Part shown: piece by piece, positions 1 through 7,949 of the stretch
Layout: each line of letters begins with the position of its first letter
How positions within the stretch are numbered: position 1 is the first letter of the stretch
Origin: Methylobacterium sp. Leaf123
GTDB lineage: Bacteria; Pseudomonadota; Alphaproteobacteria; Rhizobiales; Beijerinckiaceae
Assembly: GCF_001423405.1 (NCBI RefSeq)
Contig: NZ_LMNS01000010.1
Span: forward strand, 14,038-53,739
Direction: 5' to 3'
Length of the DNA stretch: 39,702 nucleotides
Position numbers and translations under genes: made by a program
Notes under the pieces: generated by a model
What the model was told of the DNA's origin: nothing
The model's input: the letters and a program-made list of their open reading frames with translations, nothing else
Databases searched by the model: none

Positions 1-923
1 ATGGTGTAGTCGGTCTTGGTGCCGATCTCGGTCATCACCAGCGCGCCCGAGAGCCGCTCGTAGCCGAAATCGTAGCCGGACAGCGCGTTGGTGCCGGGAT
101 TCACCGAGAACGCGCCGGCCTGGACGTAGCTCGTCGGCGAGAGCTGATAGGCGGCATTCGCGCCCCAGACCGCGTAGAGCGGCGAGGTGAAACCGGCATT
201 GATGTAGAACAGGTCCTGGAAGCAGGAGTTGATCGAGTTGCACGGCGGCAGGCCGTAATACCGATCGGGATGGGTGCGGCCGACCTCGATGACGAGGCGG
301 TCGTCGAGCAGCTTCTGCTGGTAGGTGAGGCCGTAATACCGATCGGGATGGGTGCGGCCGACCTCGATGACGAGGCGGTCGTCGAGCAGCTTCTGCTGGT
401 AGGTGAGCAGCGAGAGGCGGTTGTTGTTGGGGTTGAACGGCGGTTGGTAGCCGACCGTGGTGTCGCCGATATCGGCGGCCATGTTGAGGTTGCGGACGTT
501 GCCGAAGAAGGTCTGCGTAAACTTGATGGTGCCGCCTGAGATATTGGCGATCCGCTGCATGTCGGCGGTCATGGAGAGGACGAAGTAGGTCGAGTTCGAC
601 TGCTCTCCGGTGCGCAGGCCGGCGGAGGGGTTGGCTTGGTAGAAGTTGTAGATATTGATGTCGAAGGTGAGCCCGCGCTCGGCCATGTGGGTGGCCCAGG
701 GGGCGAGCGGGCCGATGCGGATGGGGTCGGCGGGCTTCTCGGCGATGCGCGGATCGGTGCGCGGCTGGGTCTGGTCGTTGAACTGACCCACCGGTGAGGC
801 TTGCTGCGCATAGACGCTCACGGGCAGGCCGAAAGCCAGGGCGCCGAGGAGCGTGCCGGCCGCCCATGCCCTTCGTCCGGGCTGAGCCGATCCTCGTTCC
901 ATTCCGTGTCCGCCGCGTCGCAT
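1..923 (-). CDS. oprB: OprB-family carbohydrate-selective porin, 3' end beyond window
   Basis: The minus-strand frame opens with ATG at 923 and stays open to the window edge (307 codons visible). A Shine-Dalgarno sequence AAGGGGA lies 7 nt upstream of the ATG. The N-terminus is a basic signal peptide with a hydrophobic core (TLLGALAFGLPVSVYAQ). Mature segments such as RLVIEVGRTHPDRYYG and PPCNSINSCFQDLFYINAG are typical of the OprB porin family, outer-membrane beta-barrels that admit glucose and other sugars. The two Cys near residues 210-220 sit in a loop usual for this family. Oddity: residues coded by 251-406 contain a perfect 26-residue tandem duplication. The C-terminal half of the barrel is outside the window. 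Nearby genes also act on carbohydrates, but separate transcription is likely. Confidence 0.88.
   Translation of the reverse strand, partial: MRRGGHGMERGSAQPGRRAWAAGTLLGALAFGLPVSVYAQQASPVGQFNDQTQPRTDPRIAEKPADPIRIGPLAPWATHMAERGLTFDINIYNFYQANPSAGLRTGEQSNSTYFVLSMTADMQRIANISGGTIKFTQTFFGNVRNLNMAADIGDTTVGYQPPFNPNNNRLSLLTYQQKLLDDRLVIEVGRTHPDRYYGLTYQQKLLDDRLVIEVGRTHPDRYYGLPPCNSINSCFQDLFYINAGFTSPLYAVWGANAAYQLSPTSYVQAGAFSVNPGTNALSGYDFGYERLSGALVMTEIGTKTDYT
251..406. repeat. Perfect 78-bp tandem duplication inside oprB
   Basis: Bases 251-328 and 329-406 are identical. The period of 78 bp equals 26 codons, so the reading frame is kept. On the coding strand the duplicated peptide begins LTYQQKLLDDRLVIEVGRTH and ends PDRYYG. 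The lack of any difference between copies points to a recent event or an assembly artefact. Confidence 0.97.
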
Positions 924-953
924 CTTACATTCCCCTTGCTGTGCCGTTTGCGG

Positions 954-1175
954 TCAAGACTTAACTGATCTTGGGGGTTGTCGTGTTGTGCGCCGCACAA
1001 CCGTACCGACCCTGGATCCGTAGGGCTGCCGAACGCGCCGCAAAAGCCGTTCCACAGCCGATGACCGGTTTCTGGATTTGATCGAATATCCGATAGTCGA
1101 CGACATCCGCCGCGAAGCCGTCCGATTCTGTTGCAGCATGATCAAACCTCGCGCTTCTGCGTATTTTTTGATCAT
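954..1175 (-). CDS. Possible small ORF, 73 aa, unrecognised
   Basis: ATG at 1175 is preceded by AAGGGGAG at short spacing, a good ribosome binding site. The predicted product is basic and Arg/Ser-rich, with no motif I recognise and no signal peptide. The start codon lies inside a 9-bp inverted repeat (1138-1146 and 1167-1175), so the region could equally be a structured oprB leader. It ends 30 nt before the oprB start. I treat it as unproven; the rest of 924-1580 contains nothing else I can name. Confidence 0.2.
   Translation of the reverse strand: MIKKYAEARGLIMLQQNRTASRRMSSTIGYSIKSRNRSSAVERLLRRVRQPYGSRVGTVVRRTTRQPPRSVKS
985..1001. promoter_or_regulatory. 17-bp perfect palindrome upstream of oprB (candidate operator)
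   Basis: GTTGTGCGCCGCACAAC has 7-bp arms around a 3-nt spacer and ends 62 bp upstream of the oprB start. It resembles a dimeric repressor site. The same heptamer in opposite arrangement occurs at 15934-15950. The cognate regulator is unknown. Confidence 0.4.
1138..1175. repeat. 9-bp inverted repeat, ATGATCAAA/TTTGATCAT
   Basis: Perfect 9-bp arms at 1138-1146 and 1167-1175, separated by 20 nt, lie in the non-coding stretch upstream of oprB. They could be an operator or a hairpin in the oprB leader. There is no direct evidence of function. Confidence 0.35.
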
Positions 1176-1471
1176 ACTCCCCTTGCTCTACTAGGCTGGC
1201 ACTGGCGAGCGTATACGGTCAACTCTCAATTTGGACTTTTTGGATTTTGCGGCATCCTGCTTGCGGCGAAGCCACGGCCGGGGCGCGGTGGCCGCCGACC
1301 GGCGCATTCTTTGCCTTCTGGAAAACAAGTGCCTTAGCAAAAAATGCGCTCTCGACGTGGTTTTAAGGGGCGCCACAGAGGTTCACTGAAGGAATTCGTA
1401 TTTACTTTTTGAGCAGCGAAACGTTTGCCGTTCAAAAATGAGGCAATCGCACAATATTTAAGGAGATCGAG

Positions 1472-1576
1472 GTGGGTCTGATACGTCGAAAGCTTTCGAA
1501 ACAGTCTTCGCTTGCTGACGCAGCGATCACCGCACCTCTGGCTCCCGACGGCGTAAGGCCTGGGGCGCAACCCTGA
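1472..1576 (+). pseudogene. Short ORF just upstream of the ABC relic, possible decayed 5' end
   Basis: A GTG at 1472 follows AAGGAG at good spacing and opens 34 codons ending at TGA 1574-1576. It has two Arg, a Lys and an Ala/Pro-rich tail. Nine bases later, in a different frame, the conserved start of an ABC binding protein begins. It may be the original signal-peptide region of that gene after frame damage, but similarity is too weak to prove this. It could also be a chance ORF. Confidence 0.22.
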
Positions 1577-1581
1577 AGTAG

Positions 1582-1837
1582 GGCGAGCCGATCAAGGTCG
1601 GGCTCCTGGTCTCCCGCTCCGGCCCGCTCGCGGTTCCGGAGGAAGCCTCAACCCTGGCGATGCAGTCCGCCATCGACGCGATCAACAAGAGCGGCGGCGT
1701 CGCCGGGCATCCGATCCAGCCGGTGATCGTCGATGCCAAGCCGGACTTCAGCCTCTACGCGGAGAAGGCCGAGGAACGCATCATCCGCGAGAAGGTGACG
1801 CCGCCGCCGCGATGATGCACGCCTGGATCTGCGGCCG
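1582..1837 (+). pseudogene. Relic of amide/urea-type ABC transporter substrate-binding protein (FmdD/UrtA-like)
   Basis: From 1585 the frame reads EPIKVGLLVSRSGPLAVPEE, then AIDAINKSGGVAGHPIQPVI and DAKPDFSLYAEKAEERIIRE. This is the N-terminal lobe of periplasmic binding-protein family 5 (UrtA/FmdD/AmiC-like) proteins. The frame has TAG immediately upstream (1579-1581) and ends at TGA 1813-1815. Shifting by one base at the GCC repeat near 1800 recovers AAAMMHAWICG, which matches the next expected segment loosely. Homology then stops, so only about 85 of some 400 residues remain. This is a degraded 5' fragment with no start codon of its own. Confidence 0.72.
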
Positions 1838-2012
1838 TCAGGACGGCGCTGGCGGGCGAAGGGTGTCAGGTCTTCCTGTTCCGGCGTGGACCGACGGGGG
1901 CCCCGGTCGTGGGTTAGGAGTGCGGAGCCGCTGCCGAACCGGTCGCCCGCGTGCGGCGAAACGCCGGCCAGTGCGTTGTCGTCGTCAGCCGACCCGTGCC
2001 TGGAGCGCCTAG

Positions 2013-2336
2013 ATGTTCGTTCGTGCCGCCCTCCTCATCCCCGTCCTCGTGGCCCTCTCCGCCGGCGCCGAGGCGGCCCCGTTCGACGATCTGAAGGACG
2101 ATCTCTCGGCCTGCCTGCGCTTCGAGGCGGGCGGGGCGACAGGGCCGCGCTCCGTGCCGATGACCGGCACGCCCGGGCGCGCGCTCCGGAAATGCGCTGG
2201 CGAGATGGATCGGCTCGAACGGGCGGATCCGCGCCGGCTGCGGAGCGACCGCGGTCTCAGCCCCTCGACCAGGGCCGTGATCGAGAGCGTGTTCGGGGCC
2301 GGCAGCCGCGGGCGGTTTTCCCGCGCGCGGTTCTGA
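2013..2336 (+). CDS. Small exported hypothetical protein, 107 aa
   Basis: The ATG at 2013 opens a protein with a convincing Sec signal peptide (MFVRAALLIPVLVALSAGAE, cleavage after AEA near residue 21). The mature part is about 85 residues, charged and Arg-rich, with two Cys (near residues 34 and 61) that could form a disulfide in the periplasm. I do not recognise a family. It converges with the flavin oxidoreductase gene, whose stop lies 28 bp away. The 200 bp upstream (1816-2012) hold no other gene I can support. Confidence 0.6.
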   Translation: MFVRAALLIPVLVALSAGAEAAPFDDLKDDLSACLRFEAGGATGPRSVPMTGTPGRALRKCAGEMDRLERADPRRLRSDRGLSPSTRAVIESVFGAGSRGRFSRARF

Positions 2337-2364
2337 TCTCAAGCGGCGTCCGTGCGGCCGTGCG

Positions 2365-3328
2365 TCAGGCGCCGAACTGGGGCAGCACGCTGCGGCCGAA
2401 GGCGTCGATGAAGGCCTCCTGATCAGCGCCCACCTGATGCACGATGATCTCGGCAAAGCCCATCTCGGATAAGTCCGCGAGCCAAGCGGCGTGCTGCCCG
2501 AGATCGTCCGAGATCCGCACGCAGGCATGCATATCCTCGGGGCGGACGAAGCGGGCGGCGGTCTCGAAAATGTTCCGGGCGGCGCAGCTCCCAATTCACC
2601 TCGCCCTCGATGGCGTTGCTCGACCATTGCGCGTGCGCCTCGGCGAGCGCACGGGCCGGGTCGGGATCCCAGCAGATTTTGGTCTGGAGGAAGACCGGCT
2701 TGCCCGCACCGCCGCCCTCGCGGAAGGCCTCGACCACCGGGCGCAGCTTGTCCGGCTCGATCCCCACGGTGACGAGGCCGTCGGCCCAGGCACCGAGGGC
2801 GCGGGCACTCGCGGGGGTGACGGCCCCGCCGATCAGGAGGGGCGGGGTCTTGGGCCGCGAGTAGAGCTGCGCCTCGACCACTGTGACGCGGCCGCGATGG
2901 GTCACGGTCTCGCCGGCCAGCAGCGCCCGGATGATTGCGGCGCATTCGGCGAGCCGCGCGTTGCGCTCGGCCTTCTCCGGCCAGGGCAGGCCGGTGATGT
3001 CCTCGTTGAGGCGCTGGCCGCTGCCGAGCGCCAGCCACAACCGCTCGGGAAACATCTCGGCGAGGGTCGCCGCCGATTGCGCGAGCACGGCAGGATGGTG
3101 GCGGTAGCCCGGCGCGGTGATGATGCCGAACGGAAGGCGCGTCGTCGCCATCGCCGCCCCGAGCCAGGACCAGGCATGGCCCGAATGCCCCTGCGCCCGG
3201 CTCCACGGCTTGAAGTGCTCCGAGGACATGGCGCAGGCAAACCCTGCGGCCTCCGCCGCCTGCACGTGGCGCAGGAGGGCGGAGGGGGCGTGCTGCTCGT
3301 GCGAGGCGTGGTAGCCGATCCGCGTCAT
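2365..3328 (-). pseudogene. Luciferase-like (LLM) flavin oxidoreductase, frameshifted near 3' end
   Basis: ATG at 3328 (MTRIGYHASHEQHAPSALLR) opens a protein matching the non-F420 flavinoid oxidoreductase group of the luciferase-like monooxygenase superfamily (TIGR03885 type). It keeps WSWLGAAMATTRLPFG and the ALGSGQRLNEDITG segment. After NWELRRPEHF the frame breaks. Removing one base from the AAAA run at 2567-2570 (TTTT on the coding strand) restores ETAARFVRPEDMHACVRISD and a natural end VLPQFGA at 2365. The intact protein would be 320 aa. As written, translation runs out of frame to 2423, giving 301 aa with a foreign tail. It follows the GH15 gene by 8 bp, so it is the last gene of that operon. 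Real inactivation and sequencing error are both possible. Confidence 0.82.
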
Positions 3329-3336
3329 TCCCGCTC

Positions 3337-5187
3337 TCACTCTCCCGCCTCGGCCCCGTCGATACGGGGCGCCCGGCGCGAATCCGTCTCCCGCAGGGAG
3401 CGGTCGGCGTAGGTGCCCTGCACCGCCTCGCGGCCGCCATGCTCGTAGAGGTCGAGCATCAGCGCGCTGTGGATGAAGCCGAGATGGCTGAACGCCTGCG
3501 GAAAGTTCCCGAGGAAGGTGTCGTCCTCGGCGATCTCCTCGGCGTAGAGGCCGACATCGTTCTGCAGGGCGCGCAAAGCCTGGAAGCGGGTGCGCGCCTC
3601 CTCCTCGCGCCCGAGCCAGAGCAGGGCGTCCACGAGCCAGAAGGCGCAGAGCAGGAAGGTGCCCTCGTGGCCGGGCAGGCCGTCGTCGTTCTTGTAGCGG
3701 TAGACGAGGGGGCCGTGGCCGAGGCGCTCGATCACCACGTCGACGGTGCGGGCGAAGGCGGCTTCGTCCACGGGGAAGCCGACCATCGGCGCGATCAGGA
3801 GCGCGGCATCGACGTCGTCGCCGCCGATATATTGCGGGTAGTAGCCGTCGCGGTGGATCGCCTCGCCGTTGATGCAGGCGACGATCCGGTCGCGCTCGCG
3901 GCACCATTCCTCGCGCTCGCCGAACAGGCGGATCGCCCGGTCGAGGGCGACCCAGTTCATGATTGCCGCGTGCAGGTAGCGCTCCTCGGGCTTGCGCGGC
4001 TCCCACAGGCCGGCATCGGGCTCGTGCCAATGCGCCGCCGAGACGTCGGCGAGCCGGGCGCCGTGCTTGCGCATCGCCGCCGGCATCGTGCCGCCCAGGC
4101 GCTCGTAGAGGTAGAGCAGGTCGAGCACTTGGCCGTAGGCGTCGGACTGATGCTGCTCGGCCGCCTCGTTGCCGTGGCGCACGGGTTTGCTGCCGCGCCA
4201 GCCCTCGAAGTGATCGACCTGGATCTCCTTGAGGTCGGCCTCGCCGGAGATGCTGTAGAGCGGCTTCAGGCGGCTCTCCTCCCGCTCGCACAGTTCGGTG
4301 ACGAAGCCGAAGAAGGATTCCGCCTCGCGGGTCATCCCGAACTTCTTGAGCACGTAGAAGGACAGGCAGGCGTCGCGAATCCAGCAGAAGCGGTAATCCC
4401 AGTTGCGGATGCCGCCGATCTCCTCCGGCAGGGAGGTGGTGGCCGCCGCCACGATCGCCCCGGTGGGTTCGTAGGTCAGCCCCTTCAGCACCAGCGCCGA
4501 GCGCATCAGCTCGTCCGCCAGCGGGCCGGCATAGGCCGCGCCCTCCGTCCACAGCACCCAGGCCCGGCGCGTCTCCTCCATGAGGATGCGGACATCCGGG
4601 CAGGTCTCGGGCGGCGTATCGCGGTAAAGCGCGAAACCGCAGGCCTGCCCACCCTCCAGGGTGAAGCGCGCGGCGGCAAGCTCGCCCTCGGCGGCGAAGT
4701 CGGCATCCGCCACGAGGCCGGGGCAGCCCGGCGCCGTGACGCGGTTGCCCGCGATGGCGAGCGGCGCGAAATCCTCGGCGAAGCCCGCCAGCGGGCGATA
4801 TTCGGCGATCATCGAGACGCAGCCCGAGACGCCGGTGACGAGGCGCACCAGCCGCGGCCGACCCGCGCCGCCCTCGGGCCCGACCATGAAATCGTGAAGC
4901 GTCACGAAGCCGGTCTGCGTGGTGAAGGTGGTCTCGAGGACGTTGCTGCGGCTGAGATATTGCCGCGCGGTCTCGAAGCGCTCGGTCGGCCGGATCGTGA
5001 AATGGCTGCCGCGGTTGCGGTCGAGCAGACGCGAGAAGGAGGGGTCGGCATCAAAGCGTTCGAGGCAGGCCCAATCGATCGCGCCGTCGCGCGCCACCAG
5101 CGCGCAGCCCTCGCAATTGCTGAGGAGCGCGTAGGCCTCGATCGGCTGATAGGGGCGGGTCTGCGGATCGGACATCGTCTCGGACAT
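3337..5187 (-). CDS. Glycoside hydrolase family 15 protein (glucoamylase/trehalase-like)
   Basis: 616 aa, full length for bacterial GH15. Such enzymes remove glucose from alpha-glucans, or hydrolyse trehalose in some actinobacterial members. Visible landmarks are the N-terminal beta-domain opening (YQPIEAYALLSNCEGCALVA), the (alpha/alpha)6-barrel motif GGIRNWDYRFCWIRD (about residues 258-272), DAGLWEPR with the likely general acid E396, and LYAEEIAEDDTFLGNFPQAF (about 548-567) carrying the likely base. No signal peptide is seen, so it is probably cytosolic. Two Met (1 and 5) could start it. The gene lies between the SMP-30 lactonase (56 bp upstream) and the flavin oxidoreductase (8 bp downstream), which suggests one mRNA. 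Substrate cannot be decided from sequence. Confidence 0.93.
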   Translation of the reverse strand: MSETMSDPQTRPYQPIEAYALLSNCEGCALVARDGAIDWACLERFDADPSFSRLLDRNRGSHFTIRPTERFETARQYLSRSNVLETTFTTQTGFVTLHDFMVGPEGGAGRPRLVRLVTGVSGCVSMIAEYRPLAGFAEDFAPLAIAGNRVTAPGCPGLVADADFAAEGELAAARFTLEGGQACGFALYRDTPPETCPDVRILMEETRRAWVLWTEGAAYAGPLADELMRSALVLKGLTYEPTGAIVAAATTSLPEEIGGIRNWDYRFCWIRDACLSFYVLKKFGMTREAESFFGFVTELCEREESRLKPLYSISGEADLKEIQVDHFEGWRGSKPVRHGNEAAEQHQSDAYGQVLDLLYLYERLGGTMPAAMRKHGARLADVSAAHWHEPDAGLWEPRKPEERYLHAAIMNWVALDRAIRLFGEREEWCRERDRIVACINGEAIHRDGYYPQYIGGDDVDAALLIAPMVGFPVDEAAFARTVDVVIERLGHGPLVYRYKNDDGLPGHEGTFLLCAFWLVDALLWLGREEEARTRFQALRALQNDVGLYAEEIAEDDTFLGNFPQAFSHLGFIHSALMLDLYEHGGREAVQGTYADRSLRETDSRRAPRIDGAEAGE

Positions 5188-5243
5188 GGTCGTTCCTGGG
5201 GCGCCGCAGGCCGGCCGCCCGGTTTCGGGGGATGAGGGCCGGG

Positions 5244-6137
5244 TCAGGCGTCGAGGCGGAAAGCCGGCTCGAGCAGGCCACGGATGCCGAGATCGACGAG
5301 CAGGGTGCGCCCGTGCTCGGGGTCCGCCGCCCGCGCGGCCTCGTCCATGCCCTCGTAGGCCGTGGTGAGGAGGAGCCGGTCGAGGTCGCGGCCGGCGAAG
5401 GTCGGGCAGGTGGGCTGGCGCGCCGGAACGGACACGGTGCGCACCCGCTCGCCCGCCGGGCTGTAGGCGTCGAGGCAGGCGCCGCCGAAGCGCGCGGTCC
5501 AGATCAGGCCCTCGGCATCCACCGCCGCGCCGTCGATCCCGCCCTCGCCGCCGCTGTGGTCGTAATGGGTCTCGGGCTCGCCCACGGGCAGGCCGGTGGC
5601 GGGGTCGAGGGTAACGCGGCGCAGTACGCCCTCGTCGGTATCGACGAAGTAGCCGGTGGCGCCGTCCGGCGAGAAGGCGATGCCGTTGGGGATCGAGAGG
5701 CCGGAGAACAGCCGCGTCACCCGCGTGCCGGCGACGTGGTAGATCGCGCCGCGCTGTGGTTCGGCGTCCCGGCCCATGGTGCCGATCCAGAGCGCGCCGC
5801 TCGGATGGACCCGGCCGTCATTGGAGCGGGTGCCGGCATCCTCCGCCTCCAGCGGGCAGAACAGGCTCAGCTTCCCGTCGCGGATCGTGCGGATGTAGAG
5901 CCCGTCCTCCGCCGAGAGCAGCTGCCGCTCGGCATCGATGGCGGCGACGTCGCTCGCCATGAACGGCAGGGCGTGCGCCTTGGCCGGGCCGGCGCCCGCG
6001 CTCAGGGGCAATTCGAACAGGCGGTACTCCAAGATATCGACCCACCACGCGGTGTCGGTCGCCGGATCGTAGCTCGGCCCCTCGCCGAGATGGCAGCGGG
6101 ACGGATCGAGGACGCGGATCGATGGAGATGCGGCCAA
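5244..6137 (-). CDS. SMP-30/gluconolactonase/LRE family protein
   Basis: 297 aa six-bladed propeller of the SMP-30/regucalcin/gluconolactonase family, which hydrolyses sugar lactones with a divalent metal. Expected metal and substrate residues are present: E19 in LGEGP, N106 in RSNDGR, N151 in IPNGIAFSPDG and D202 in GGIDGAAVD. The start is TTG at 6137; an AAGGAAG ribosome binding site 8 nt upstream supports it and no in-frame ATG is better placed. It leads the minus-strand operon with GH15 and the flavin oxidoreductase. A sugar-lactone step after oxidation of released glucose is a reasonable but unproven role. A possible EcfG-type promoter lies at 6170-6194. Confidence 0.9.
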   Translation of the reverse strand: MAASPSIRVLDPSRCHLGEGPSYDPATDTAWWVDILEYRLFELPLSAGAGPAKAHALPFMASDVAAIDAERQLLSAEDGLYIRTIRDGKLSLFCPLEAEDAGTRSNDGRVHPSGALWIGTMGRDAEPQRGAIYHVAGTRVTRLFSGLSIPNGIAFSPDGATGYFVDTDEGVLRRVTLDPATGLPVGEPETHYDHSGGEGGIDGAAVDAEGLIWTARFGGACLDAYSPAGERVRTVSVPARQPTCPTFAGRDLDRLLLTTAYEGMDEAARAADPEHGRTLLVDLGIRGLLEPAFRLDA

Positions 6138-6169
6138 ATCGGAAGCTTCCTTTGACGTCGACGACCGTT

Positions 6170-6194
6170 GACGCCTGTCGAAAAGAGAAGTTCC
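6170..6194 (-). promoter_or_regulatory. Candidate EcfG (general stress sigma) promoter for the SMP-30/GH15 operon
   Basis: On the minus strand GGAAC (6194-6190) is followed after exactly 16 nt by CGTC (6173-6170), one base from the consensus GGAAC-N16/17-CGTT. It lies about 33 bp upstream of the TTG start. The rest of 6138-6316 shows no other feature. Confidence 0.35.
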
Positions 6195-6316
6195 GCGCGC
6201 TTTTCAAAGACTTAATGCGCGATCTGAGCTTGCCTGTGCTACGTCCGGGGCGAAATTTTCATCCGCTCGCACCGTGCGATCCGGGCTTTGCAGCCGATGG
6301 CCGCTCGACCCCGGTC

Positions 6317-6865
6317 TCACGCATCCGGATGCCAGACCTGTTCGATCGCGGTCAGCACGGCATCGATGCCGCCTTCCACGCCCTGGCCGGAGAGCCAGTA
6401 GCCCTCGCCGTACATCCGGTTGAGGCGTGCGCTGACACGGGCGCGGCGTGTCCAGGGCAGAGCCGCCGCGTGGTCCGGCTCCACCGCGATGCGCAGGAAG
6501 TGGTGACGGCCGACGGCGACCGCGTCGAGATCCGTGATCGCCGACCACGGAATCCAGTCGCTGGAGAGCCGGCGGTCGAACAGGCCGTGGCGCGAGACCG
6601 ACACGACCGGACCGCGCCGCAGCACCTCGCGCAGGAACAGGGGAAGGGTCAGGCCGAAGAAGCCGACGCCGACGATCAGGATGAACTGCTCGACGCTGCC
6701 GGGCGCAACGATCGGCCCGTCCTCCGGCTCGAGGAAGAGCAGAGCGAGGCAGACGGCGGTGAAGCCGCAGGCCAGGAGCAGGAGGCCGACGAGCCGCCAG
6801 CGCGAACCGTGCAGGTCGATGCGCGCGTCCGTCGGGGTGGCGCTGTCGGGTGAGGACACGGGCAT
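6317..6865 (-). CDS. STM3941-like membrane protein
   Basis: 182 aa from ATG at 6865. Two hydrophobic segments (WRLVGLLLLACGFTAVCLAL and FILIVGVGFFGLTLPLFL, about residues 25-90) are followed by a cytosolic domain with GPVVSVSRHGLFDRRLSSDW. The pattern is seen in small two-TM proteins named STM3941 family, with a PH-like C-terminal domain of unknown function. The start was chosen because it overlaps the stop of the upstream microprotein as TGATG, which implies translational coupling; an earlier in-frame start would cover that gene. Membrane location is clear and function is unknown. Confidence 0.75.
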   Translation of the reverse strand: MPVSSPDSATPTDARIDLHGSRWRLVGLLLLACGFTAVCLALLFLEPEDGPIVAPGSVEQFILIVGVGFFGLTLPLFLREVLRRGPVVSVSRHGLFDRRLSSDWIPWSAITDLDAVAVGRHHFLRIAVEPDHAAALPWTRRARVSARLNRMYGEGYWLSGQGVEGGIDAVLTAIEQVWHPDA

Positions 6866-6969
6866 CAGACCGGACGGCCCGGCACCTTGGCGAAGAAGGC
6901 GCCGAGGGCGGCCAGCGCCACGCCCGCGACCAGCACGGACATCACACCCCAACCGGACCAGATGATCAT
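6865..6969 (-). CDS. 34-aa single-TM microprotein coupled to STM3941-like gene
   Basis: ATG at 6969 reads MIIWSGWGVMSVLVAGVALA followed by ALGAFFAKVPGRPV and TGA at 6865. It has one transmembrane helix (about residues 9-26), a short Trp-rich N-terminus and a basic, Pro-containing C-terminus. The TGA shares its A with the ATG of the next gene (TGATG), a classic translational-coupling overlap. An MIIW start resembles small membrane proteins of other proteobacteria that I recall only as hypothetical. It is easily missed by length cut-offs. Confidence 0.68.
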   Translation of the reverse strand: MIIWSGWGVMSVLVAGVALAALGAFFAKVPGRPV

Positions 6970-7190
6970 TGTCGGTCTCCGCGATCATAGCCAAGCGCTT
7001 TTGGGCCGGCGCTTTCAGTGCCTCACACAACGTCCGATTACCGATCGCCGCCCCTCAGGGCAGGTCGGCGCAGCGGGTGTTGTGTGAGAAACACGGACAG
7101 GCCGTTTCCCGCGCCGCTCGCGTTCCGGCCCAGGCGCCGTGGGACGCGCAGACGTGATTTCGCCGCCGGACAAGGGGTACAGGACCATCC

Positions 7191-7832
7191 ATGAGCCATT
7201 TTCGCATGATCTACGAGGGCACGGCCTACGCACCGGAGATCGCCTCGTGCAGCCTCGCGTTGAATGCGGCGGACGGGCGGTGGCGCGGACAGGAGCCCGA
7301 GGAGACCGTCGGCCTCACCCTGAGCCTCCAGGGGCAGCCCTTCACCTACGACGTGCCCGCGGACGAGGACGAGCATCTCGCCATCACCCCGACCATGGAC
7401 ACGCAGTGGCTCGAACTGCCGACGCGGCTGTTCGCGGGGCGTGGTCTCGGCAGCCTCGACGGGCTCGATCTGACCTATGAGGGGCCGCGCGCGGTCAACC
7501 CGCTCACCGGCGAAACCTGGCGCGAGCCGCCGGGCCTGCTCGGCACCTACGGTAACGAAGCCTTCGGCCCCTGCCGGATCACGGTGGCGCATCGCGGCAG
7601 CGACCGCTTCGCCCTGCATCTCGTCGGGCAGACCGAGGCCGGCACCGGCTTCGACGTGGCCGTCGAGACGCCGCTGACGGTCGCGCTGACGAGCTATACC
7701 GGACAGGCGGGCGAGGACCGCCTGCGCCGCTGGTTCGATGGATTCCTGCGCTGGGACGACTTTTCCTGGGAGCGGGTCGTCCATCCGGGCGAGGTGCCGC
7801 AGCACAGCCTGACCGGCACCTTGCGCGCCTGA
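7191..7832 (+). CDS. Hypothetical protein, 213 aa
   Basis: ATG at 7191 (MSHFRMIYEGTAYAPEIASC). The protein is acidic and soluble, without signal peptide or TM segments. Regularly spaced hydrophobic strands (VGLTLSLQGQPFTYDV, FALHLVGQTEAGTGFDVAVE) suggest a beta-rich fold. The start ITPTMDTQWLELPTRLF and C-terminal DGFLRWDDFSWERVVHPGEV look like structured, selected sequence. I do not recognise a family. The next gene on this strand, a P450, starts 117 bp downstream and may be independent. The 6970-7190 interval shows no further gene. Confidence 0.65.
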   Translation: MSHFRMIYEGTAYAPEIASCSLALNAADGRWRGQEPEETVGLTLSLQGQPFTYDVPADEDEHLAITPTMDTQWLELPTRLFAGRGLGSLDGLDLTYEGPRAVNPLTGETWREPPGLLGTYGNEAFGPCRITVAHRGSDRFALHLVGQTEAGTGFDVAVETPLTVALTSYTGQAGEDRLRRWFDGFLRWDDFSWERVVHPGEVPQHSLTGTLRA

Positions 7833-7949
7833 GCTCGCCCCTGCGCCGCCTGTTGCCGAGCCCTTCCGCCGTTGCACTCGCCCCGGCGGGTCTCAGCGCC
7901 TAGAACGCTTCGCGAGCGCCCGTTCACGGGGGCGAGAGGACGTGACGGA

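Noticed and set aside
1838..1916. Possible 3' continuation of the ABC relic
   Set aside because: A frame reading VRTALAGEGCQVFLFRRGP ends at TAG 1914-1916, but it does not match the expected binding-protein sequence.
3439..5235. Long plus-strand ORF of 598 codons opposite the GH15 gene
   Set aside because: It is the antisense shadow of a gene with clear domain motifs; long antisense ORFs are usual at this GC content.
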